Part shown: one piece after another, positions 1 through 8,600 of the stretch | How positions within the stretch are numbered: the first letter of the stretch is position 1 | Layout of the letters: each line of letters begins with the position of its first letter | DNA from: Linnemannia elongata | Lineage: Eukaryota; Mortierellomycota; Mortierellomycetes; Mortierellales; Mortierellaceae | Assembly: GCA_036320915.1 (NCBI GenBank) | Contig: JAXBDG010000003.1 | Coordinates: 248,001 to 312,000 of the forward strand | Length of the DNA stretch: 64,000 bases | Reading direction: 5' to 3' | Translations under genes and position numbers: made by a program | Notes under the pieces: generated by a model | Seen by the model: the letters and a program-made list of their open reading frames with translations, nothing else | The model's database searches: none | What the model was told of the DNA's origin: nothing

Positions 1-2963
1 TTCCTCTGGAGCCACGCCTTTGGGTGGCAAAGGACTACATGGACAAGCTAACCACCATTCCAAACCTGTTGGGTCTGGTCAGGAACCCCTTCCTTCTGTC
101 GCTCGCTTTGGAAGCCCTACCAGGTGTCACTCATGAGAAACAGGAGCTGTCAGCGATCAAGATCACCCGAGTCCAACTCTATGACACATTTGTAGACCAT
201 TGGTTCGCGGTCAATCAACGACGTCTGGAAAGAAACCTTGCGTTATCCAAGGAGGATCGAGACACTCTGGAGCATTTGGTCAACGACAACTTTACTCGAT
301 GCGGGATCGATTACCTGATGCGTCTGTCTGCTGCGATCTTTAAGGAGCAGCACGGACACCCTGTCGTCCAGTACGTGCATCGTCAGGACAACAACTCTTG
401 GAAGGCGGCGTTCTTTGGTAATGAGTCCGAGGCCAAGTTGCTCCGTGAGGCTTCCCCGTTGACGCGCACTGGCAACCAGTTTCGGTTCGTACATCGATCG
501 GTACTGGAATATCTCCTCTCTCGTGTCATCTACAATCCGGTCGAGACTGCGGAGGAAGACATGGATCCGGAATCTGAGACAGCATCTTCCACCGCTCTCT
601 CGTCGGACAGCAACAATCCCTTGTTTCTGAAGAAACTGCTTGGTGAGCCATCGATCATCCAGTTCCTGTGCGATCGGGTCAAGTCAATCCCTGATTTCGA
701 GCAACAACTTCGCGCTTTGATCGACCAATCCAAGACTGACCCCAGCGCAGCCGTTGCCGCCACCAACGCCATAACGATTCTAGTTCGAGCTGGTGTGGCA
801 TTTCACTGCGCCGATCTCCGCGGCGCCAAAATCCCTGGTGCCGACCTTTCCGGTGGTCAGTTTGACTATGCGCAGTTCCAAGGAGCAGACTTGAGGGATG
901 TCAATTTTTCGAGGAGCTGGTTGCGAAAGGCGGATATGAGCGGAGCACAGATGGATGGTGTCCAGTTTGGGGAGCTGCCGTACCTGGAGATGGATAAATG
1001 GGTGGGCACCTGTGCCTACTCGTCCGATGGAAGAATGCTTGCCGTGGGTCTAACGAATTGGTCAGGAGTTGGCGTTAGCATTTACGATACCTTATCATGG
1101 ACGCGAATCTCTTCTTTTACGGCGCCAGCTGAAGTGCAAACAATGGCATTTTCACCCGACTGCACAAGGGTCGTGTTTGGAGAGGAGAATAGTGTGGCTA
1201 GGCTATGGGATTGTGCTAACGGCCAAGAGATGTTTGCCATAGAAGGGCATAGCGACGGTGTGAACTCCGTTACCTTTTCACCATGTGGCAATAATATCGC
1301 CTCATCCAACGGTGACAAAACAGTACGAGTGTGGGATTCACAGACTGGAGAGAGTCTCTTTTTCTTGGAAGGTTACACAGACGAAGTCAGGAGAGTCAAG
1401 TATTCACCGAACGGGGAGCGGTTGGTATCGGGTGGTCGTGATGGAACGATTCGGTTTTGGGACTCAACGACAGGACAACCAGCGCTCGCTTTGAAATGCT
1501 CACTAGGCGAGGTTTTTAGTCTGGCCTTTTCTCCTGATGGACGGTGGATGGCTTCTGGTCATTTGAAGGGAGAGTTGCAACTTTGGCACGCGGAGTCTGG
1601 TGAGCCAGGTCCTGTCCTGCATGGCCATACCTTATACGTTACGGGGATTGCGTTTTCTCCAGACAGCCGGCGGATCGCTTCTTCTAGTTGGGACGGCACA
1701 GTGAGACTATGGGACGCGTCGACAGGCACTCTCATTAATACGTTGTCAAGCCATAAGGAATGGGTGAACGATGTTGTCTTTTCTCCGGATGGCCTTCAGA
1801 TTGCGTCAGGTGGGAGTGACAGAAAGGTGCGTCTGTGGGATGTAGGCTCTATCTTGATGTCAAGTGTTGAGCAACAGGATCAACTTGGAGATGTATGGAA
1901 GACGGTGTACACCCCAAATGGCCAAGCTATTCTTACAGTCAGCCATAACCAAACCTTCAAGCAATGGGACTCTCTAACAGGAGCACCCAACTCACTTCTG
2001 ATCGAGTTACCGGAATCTGTATCAGTCTGGTCCATGTCATATTCATTGAATGGCTTCCCAACCGTGGTCGCTACTCAAAATGGGACTCTTCGATTGGGGG
2101 AGATGCAAGAAGGAGGACGAGAGGCTGTTTTGGAAGGCTCAGGGCCGGCGAAGCACGTTGCCATGTCGTCTTGCTGTCGCTGGATCGTTTCTGTTGACGA
2201 GGACGATACCGTGAAGTTGTGGGACCTTGCCAGCACTCAACAAAAGCTCGTACTTATGGAGAATAGCGGACCCTCTCGCGAGATGGCCCTGACCCGTTGC
2301 GTGGCATTCTCGGCGGCTGGAAATCAGCTTGCAGTCAGCGATTCGAGTGGCACCATTGCACTCTTTGATCTTCAATCGAAAGGTGTTGTAACGTCCAAGT
2401 CGACAAATTGGAGTATTTGGGAGATTTCATTTTCGCCGAACGGTCAGCAACTTGCGGTCGGAACCATTGACGGCTTAATCTATCTTTGGGGCTTGCAGTC
2501 AGAGGAGTGTGCTATCGAGCTGGAAGGACACACAAAGTTGGTGAGGCGCATTGCTTACTCATCTTGCGGCGAATGGATTGCTTCCGGCAGTGACGACAGA
2601 ACAGTTCGAGTATGGCGCAGGCGGCGAACGCAAGGTGATACGAAGAGCTGGTCGTGTGTCTCGACGGTCAATGGGTACTTTGACAGGGTCCTTGACATTG
2701 CCTGGAATCCGACCGTTCCTATGGAGTTTGTCACTGGCTGCAGAGACGGATCTGTCCGGGTCTGGCAAGTGTCGAGCGAAGGTGAGAATGTTGCAGTCAA
2801 GCTACTCTGGGGCACCAATCTTGCGGTCCTCCACGCCGATGGTCTTGTGTTCAAGGGTACGATTGGTCTCAGTTTGACGGACCGGAATTTATTGGTCCAG
2901 CGTGGTGCTATTGACGACTCTTTGACATTGGAGGAAGGTGGAGGCCTGGGCGTCGAGGAGTAG
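1..2963 (+). CDS. NACHT-pentapeptide-WD40 NLR-like receptor, copy 1 (5' partial)
   Basis: The gene is already open at the window edge: frame 3 reads PLEPRLWVAKDYMDKL, matching the middle of copies 2 and 3, so the N-terminus and NACHT P-loop lie upstream. Visible order: the helical region after NACHT (about residues 1-260, with TRTGNQFRFVHRSVLEY), about 12 pentapeptide units of A(D/N)LxG type (about 266-325), then 14 WD40 repeats to about residue 965 and a short acidic tail ending GVEE. Known: STAND/NLR proteins oligomerise on ligand binding by the repeat domain. Inferred: a cytosolic immune or self/non-self sensor. It is most similar to the broken copy 4 over the NACHT-to-pentapeptide stretch and to copy 3 in WD repeats 11-12. 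A GTG at 24 is not the true start. An AATAAA lies 83 bases after the stop. Confidence 0.9.
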   Translation, partial: PLEPRLWVAKDYMDKLTTIPNLLGLVRNPFLLSLALEALPGVTHEKQELSAIKITRVQLYDTFVDHWFAVNQRRLERNLALSKEDRDTLEHLVNDNFTRCGIDYLMRLSAAIFKEQHGHPVVQYVHRQDNNSWKAAFFGNESEAKLLREASPLTRTGNQFRFVHRSVLEYLLSRVIYNPVETAEEDMDPESETASSTALSSDSNNPLFLKKLLGEPSIIQFLCDRVKSIPDFEQQLRALIDQSKTDPSAAVAATNAITILVRAGVAFHCADLRGAKIPGADLSGGQFDYAQFQGADLRDVNFSRSWLRKADMSGAQMDGVQFGELPYLEMDKWVGTCAYSSDGRMLAVGLTNWSGVGVSIYDTLSWTRISSFTAPAEVQTMAFSPDCTRVVFGEENSVARLWDCANGQEMFAIEGHSDGVNSVTFSPCGNNIASSNGDKTVRVWDSQTGESLFFLEGYTDEVRRVKYSPNGERLVSGGRDGTIRFWDSTTGQPALALKCSLGEVFSLAFSPDGRWMASGHLKGELQLWHAESGEPGPVLHGHTLYVTGIAFSPDSRRIASSSWDGTVRLWDASTGTLINTLSSHKEWVNDVVFSPDGLQIASGGSDRKVRLWDVGSILMSSVEQQDQLGDVWKTVYTPNGQAILTVSHNQTFKQWDSLTGAPNSLLIELPESVSVWSMSYSLNGFPTVVATQNGTLRLGEMQEGGREAVLEGSGPAKHVAMSSCCRWIVSVDEDDTVKLWDLASTQQKLVLMENSGPSREMALTRCVAFSAAGNQLAVSDSSGTIALFDLQSKGVVTSKSTNWSIWEISFSPNGQQLAVGTIDGLIYLWGLQSEECAIELEGHTKLVRRIAYSSCGEWIASGSDDRTVRVWRRRRTQGDTKSWSCVSTVNGYFDRVLDIAWNPTVPMEFVTGCRDGSVRVWQVSSEGENVAVKLLWGTNLAVLHADGLVFKGTIGLSLTDRNLLVQRGAIDDSLTLEEGGGLGVEE

Positions 2964-3045
2964 GAGTTGAGCATGGTGGTGAGAAGGTGATCAGCAAGGT
3001 TTATAGCAGAATATATATATGTTGCTTCCTACGCCTTCGTGCCCA

Positions 3046-3051
3046 AATAAA
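3046..3051 (+). terminator. Poly(A) signal of NLR copy 1
   Basis: AATAAA 83 bases downstream of the copy 1 stop codon. The matching spot after copy 2 has lost the hexamer. Confidence 0.5.
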
Positions 3052-3737
3052 AAGTGCTGTGCTTTTGAGAGTCGTTTTCTGATCACTGCTGTTTGATTCG
3101 TAGCCTTGACATCCATAGAAGAATATACTGAACAATATGTGCTTGTTTGTTTTTAGCGTATTGGCAAGCGACATCCATGATTCAAAACTGATCAACCAAA
3201 GTGCTCCTGGATCCCCGTTTGCACATGCTGTAATGGTTGACCCTATCTGAAATTGAGTATGCAGATCTAACAACAAAATACAGTACTTTGATAGATGAAT
3301 AAAATTGGCGCGGACATTCCGTGCCTGAGATTGATGTGTGTGCATTGAAGGTAGTAGTGGTAAAGGACACTATATAAAAGAAGGGTCCGGAGAGAGATGT
3401 CTCGTCCTTCATGCGTTGTGCCTTTGTTGGATACCTTTAAAAGGTAAAATTCTGCTTCTTTCTTTGGCATGTTTTGGGTAGTCGGTCGGCGGTGGGAAGG
3501 TACCGAGTTAGGAGAGCAATGATAATAAAAGAAAAGGCGAAGATCCATAAGACCATACCTTCCTATCATCAAAAAAAGTCATGTACTCTGACTTCAACAA
3601 TGAAAGTTCTTTGTCTTGATTTTGGGTTCTGTGTGCTATGAGATCTCATAGTTAATAGGCAAAAGCCCGAGGGGAGTGCAATGTAACGGTCTGTTGCGAC
3701 GAAACGATTCGAAACCGAAACTCAACAACAGGAGAGA

Positions 3738-4145
3738 TGGAGGTTATTTGGAAGCCTTCTTTAGGCGAGCGTTATAGTCTTTCTTTTATCCCAATGGACA
3801 ATGGACCGCCTCTTCCTGCCTTGATGACACAGTGAGGCTGTGGGATGTTTCGACCAGCGCGCTCGTTTCGATACTATCTGGCTATCCTTCCAGTGTGGAT
3901 AGGCCGCAAAAAGGTCTTCCAGGTCTGAGCTGCAACGTTTTTATGGTCCTGTGTTAAAGGCTATATAGTCTTCTAATGGACAAATGCCTTGTCTACCAGT
4001 GACCAAAGGGAAAATAGTCTGCAGCTCTCTATGGAGTTTGTCACTACTTCCATCGATGGATCTATCTGAATTTGGCGAGGGTCCACTGGCGAGAGTGTAA
4101 GTATTGTTGTCAAGCAGCTGTGGGGGCCCAACTTTAGGATCTTCT
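3738..4145 (+). pseudogene. WD40 relic in spacer A
   Basis: Decayed fragments of the receptor WD40 array. Around 3760-3890 the text resembles repeats 5-6 (a serine-rich stretch, then DDTVRLWDVSTSALVS). Around 4028-4120 it resembles the last repeat (MEFVTTSIDGS, then an in-frame stop, then IWRGSTGESVSIVVKQLWG). Frames shift between pieces and the repeats between them are missing, so no protein is expected. Confidence 0.65.
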
Positions 4146-4619
4146 GCGCCGCCGATTCGATACCCGACGACGTTGCTGGTCTGCGCCTGAACAGCATGAG
4201 TGTACTTACCTAGCGTGAGGCCATCGACAGCTCTTCGACCCCCACGAGAATGAACACTGAAGAGTAGCTGGTGGAGCTTTACATGCTGAAATGAGGGTTA
4301 CAAGGGACTCATGACTGAAAAAAGTACATTTGATCAATTGTCTCTGTCTGCTTCCATGTGAATGTGATCGTTCCTAGCTGATAGCTTTATCTGAAACGGT
4401 ATCTTGATGGTCCGAGGAAGGAAATCATTCACCTCCAAAATAAACGTACTACTGATATGGATGAAGCCTTGGCTGGAACTAGGTCTTCTTTTATTCTGGC
4501 CCAAGCACTTTCTCCCCTGGCGTGATGGAACAAAAGAGCGTTGGGTGGCGAGTGGGCGCCCAGGGGGTGCGAGCAAGAAGAACAAATGGCGAAGGTGTAA
4601 ACGACCATGGCCCACTGCA

Positions 4620-4626
4620 TATAAAA
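4620..4626 (+). promoter_or_regulatory. Candidate TATA box of NLR copy 2
   Basis: TATAAAA just after the conserved CGACCATGGCCCACTGC string and just before a CT-rich tract (4660-4830) typical of fungal transcription starts. At the homologous position before copy 3 the motif is replaced by GATTGAAA. Confidence 0.45.
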
Positions 4627-5295
4627 CAAGCAAAAAAAAGTCATATGGGCTGGGCTCGAATTCCCCTTCTCTTTTGCTTTCCGGCTCTCTTTTTTCTCTC
4701 CATCTTCTTTGTCTCCTTTTCATTTCCTTCCTTTGCCACTTTCCTTCCGCCAACCTCATCGTCCTCTCTCCTTTCATCAGCAACACATTCTGTTCATTCA
4801 ACACCCACCTTTCTACTACTTTTACATTCATCAGATCCCCACGTCTAGAATCCGCACCTTTGAACAAACTAACAACCGAGTTAAAGAGGAAGTACGTCCT
4901 TGACTGTGAAAAGCACTAAACACGAACAAGGATCAAGTAAAAAAAAAAAAAAAAAAAACACGCCTGTGTTTCTTCATGGTTGCCTTCCCTTACCCTATTC
5001 TCTCCCCTCTCCTTGCAGCCTTACCTCTAGTCAACAACTCCCAAACCTTTACACGGACCACACCAGACCGGTTGTGGCTCTTCAACTGCGCGCTAAACTC
5101 ACGAAAGTAAGGTTGTGAAAATTAGGCAAGGACGCAAGGATGGCATTTTGAAGTCCCTAAAAGTAGCCAATTGCTTACCGGCGTCTCCCTCCCTCGTTCC
5201 TAAGTAGATAGCCAGTCTCATCCAGTAAACCAATTGACCTGTGCCAACCTTCCTACCAAGAAACCAAAAAAAAGATAAAAAGTTCGCTTACCGTT

Positions 5296-5401
5296 GTAAG
5301 TATATGTTGCGTGCATTGTTTGCACAGTGCCAAATGCGCGAACAGGGAGATACATGGGTATAAATAGCCAGCCCATTAATTTTGCTCATTGTTTTCGTTA
5401 G
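5296..5401 (+). other. 5' leader intron, NLR copy 2
   Basis: Donor GTAAGTATATG and acceptor CGTTAG. The homologous intron before copy 3 is 13288-13403, and the exon sequence that follows (ACCATTCCGC) is shared. An earlier intron from a GTACGT donor at 4891 to a CAG near 5018 is possible but weaker. Confidence 0.55.
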
Positions 5402-5497
5402 ACCATTCCGCTCTCATTGTTCGACACTGTCTTCTCCGCCAATTGACCAACACCAAGCTTCTTCGCATATATATCGTGCTCCGACAAACAAAACGAG

Positions 5498-5592
5498 GTA
5501 AAGGAAGGGCGCCCTCTACCTCTGAGGACACACCGTAACCATCGTGTTAGTTGCACTGCTAACAACGTAGCTATTGACCTTGGGATTATTAG
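5498..5592 (+). other. Second 5' leader intron, NLR copy 2
   Basis: Donor GAG|GTAAAG, branch-like CTAAC at about 5559, acceptor ATTATTAG. It ends 10 bases before the ATG. Copy 3 has the same intron at 13500-13593. Confidence 0.55.
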
Positions 5593-5602
5593 AGCTCGCA
5601 AC

Positions 5603-8600
5603 ATGACCAACGACTCTTCTGTCCAACCACATTCTCCTGGAGACGGCAACAAACCCAACAACAATCACCCTACCATGAAGCAGGACAATATTATCAAACG
5701 CTTGGGTCTTCCCATATCCAACAACAAGAGGCTTAAGCACAGAGCCTCCAACCAGTCATTGACCGCTCAGGTTTCTCCTCGAGCTGCAGTACCTCCTGTT
5801 ATTTCGCAGCCCAGCGTTAACAATAGGAACGATAGTCAGTCAGTTTCTACAATTGCTCCAGAAGACAAACCCTTACCGACGCCTCCTGTCATGGCCAACG
5901 CTATCTCGGATATCTTTCTAGAGAACATGCCCAAGCCCGTCATTAGAGCTGACCTTCCAGCCCATCTGGACCGCATTGAGGTCATGCAGCAATTGGTCTA
6001 CTGCTGTAGGCTCCTCATCGACAGCCAGGCTATCACTTCTCCCGCAGCTGCAGCTGCAGAGGATTCGGCTAACGACATTCAGGTCACCAGCAGAACAAAG
6101 TCTCAAGGTTCGGGAGTCAATGGACCGCACGCATGGGAGCCTAATGAGACTGAGCGCGCATGGATCAAGGTTGTAGGTCAGGATCCCGTTCAGCAAGGCC
6201 ACCTCCGCTGGCTCGTCGCCAAAGTCGTTCAAGAGTTTGCTAAGGACGAAATCAAAGGACCTGCGTTCATCAATGAGATCGTTACTCTCGGACCGATCCT
6301 CGACCGCGACACCTATCGTAGTCTGCTGTCTTGCTTAATCACCAAGTTTGAGCGAGACACTATCTTGGATGTCACCCTTCTCCAAGGACTAGTGCAGCTG
6401 GTTGAATATGCTTCTCCCGGCTACTTAGAGGATGATGATCTGGTCAGGACCTTGGCCGTTTTGCGACAACGTCTATATGGAACGCACAGGCCATCCTCCG
6501 AGCAAATGTACCAGATCCTTATTGCTATCTGCCACCTTCTTGATGTCATGGTCAACAATTCAATCAAGGGTGTCAACCGTCTCGGACAACATCAACCTTT
6601 GGTGGAAGCCCTGACGGAACTCAAGGACAACGACACCGACGACCCTATCTTGCGATTCCATTTCGACTACGCTCTCCAAGCCTGTCAGTACATTCCGGAT
6701 GACGAGTCAACATTGCAGGCAGTTTTACGCTTCAGTAGGGGGCTCACCATGGCGGCATTGGGAGCGGCATCCGTCTGCAAGCTGGATCCCTTCAACCTCT
6801 TTAACAGTCTCGACACACTCCGCCAAGCAGCAGGACAAGCTTTCGAGGTCACAAAGTCGATGTTGGAGGGTATGGAGGCATCTCAGAAAGGTCGTTTCGG
6901 AGCAATGCGGAGCCTTGTGCACGGTCTCCGCAGAGGAACCAAGCACGAGTGGTATCTGACTCTATTGGCTGCTAGGACTTTTGTTCGGGAGGGTCGACTT
7001 GCCGATTTCAACCAAGCAGTCTGTGAAGCCAATTGTCGCGATGAGCGAGCCTTCCAGTTGGGCATCTGCCAGATCCTCGGCGAGATTGCTATGGACGCGC
7101 TTTGGGATCCTCTCACTCGAAAGCAAGCAGTCGACTTTCTTGGGGCGCTATACTCGACCCCTCTTGGCTGGAAACAACACACTGTGGTCAAGAAATGGGT
7201 TCATGCTGTTTTCGCCCAGCTCTCGGAGTTAACAGATGCGGATATCAAAGAGCATACCCTTGTTGCTCTGCAGGATTTGTCCTTGAAGGGCGCCACTATC
7301 TCTGCCATTGCCTCGTACCCGCTGAAGTGTCGCCTGCCGCTGCCAGAGTCATCTCCGCTGCTCATCTGCGCCCAGAAGATCCAGTATCTGGAGTATGAAC
7401 TTCGCAAGGTACGACTGCAGCGCCTTGAGGAAGCACGACAGCGCATCTACATCCCTCCAATGGCCAAGGCCAACCTTCAAGCATCCGACAAGGACCTCTT
7501 CCTTCTCATGAACAAGGTTCAGGAATTCCTCTCCAGCGAACGCCAGGTCATGTTGATCCTTGGCGATTCTGGAGCAGGAAAATCGACATTCAACAAACAC
7601 CTCGAGGCGGAGCTCTTGCAATCATACACCATCGGCGGATGGATTCCATTGTTCATCAACCTTCCAGCCATCGACCGACCAGTCAAGGAGCTGATGAGTG
7701 AGCAACTCAAGGAACATGGCTTTTCGGAGTCACAGATCCAGGAACTGAAGCAGCACCGTCGTTTCGTTGTCATCTGCGACGGGTATGACGAAAGCCAGCT
7801 CAGCACCAATCTCCACACTACCAACCTCTTCAACCGCCCTGGTCAGTGGAAGGCCAAGATGGTCATCTCTTGCCGCACCCAGTATCTCGGGCCTGACTAC
7901 CGCAACCGCTTCGTGCCTCAAGGAGGTGATCACTATAACCGTCCAGCTTTCGACCTCTTTGAGGAAGCTGTCATAGCCCCTTTCTCCAAGGAACAGATCG
8001 TGACCTATGTCGAGCAATATGTGCCTCTAGAGCCACGTAATTGGGTGGCAAAGGACTACATGGACAGGTTAACCGCCGTACCCAACCTTCTGGATCTGGT
8101 CAGGAACCCCTTCCTTCTGTCGCTCGCTTTGGAGGCTCTGCCAGGTGTCACTCATGGGAAGAACCTGTCAGTGATCAAGATCACCCGAGTCCAACTCTAC
8201 GACACATTTGTGGACCACTGGCTTGGGGTCAACCAAAGACGACTGGAGAGAAACAACGCGCTGCTGTCCAAGGAGGATCGAGACACTCTGAAGCATTTGA
8301 TCAACGACAACTTTATTCGATGTGGAATCGATTACTTGATGCGTCTGTCTGCTGCGATCTTTAAGGAGCAGCACGGACACCCTGTCGTCCAGTACGTGCA
8401 TCGTCTGGACAAGGACTCTTGGAAGGCGGAGTTCTTCGGCTCTAATCCCGAAACCAAGCTACTCTGCGACTCTAGTCCGTTAACGCGCACCGGCAACCAA
8501 TACCGCTTTGTTCATCGGTCCATGCTGGAGTATTTTTTCTCTCGCACCATCTACAACCCGAGCAGGATCGACAACGAGTTTGATCCGCAAGACGATAGTG

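Larger units (their letters stand above)
2964..5602 (+). repeat. Spacer A: diverged duplicate of the 11018-13603 spacer
   Basis: This 2.6-kb non-coding interval aligns by eye along its length with the spacer between copies 2 and 3. Shared landmarks in order: GATTCAAAACTGATCAA near 3180 and 11268; an A-run near 3571 and 11682; a WD40 relic; the string CGACCATGGCCCACTGC near 4602 and 12620; a CT-rich leader; and two leader introns. The receptor gene and its promoter were therefore duplicated as one unit, which has since drifted by substitutions and small indels. Confidence 0.75.
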
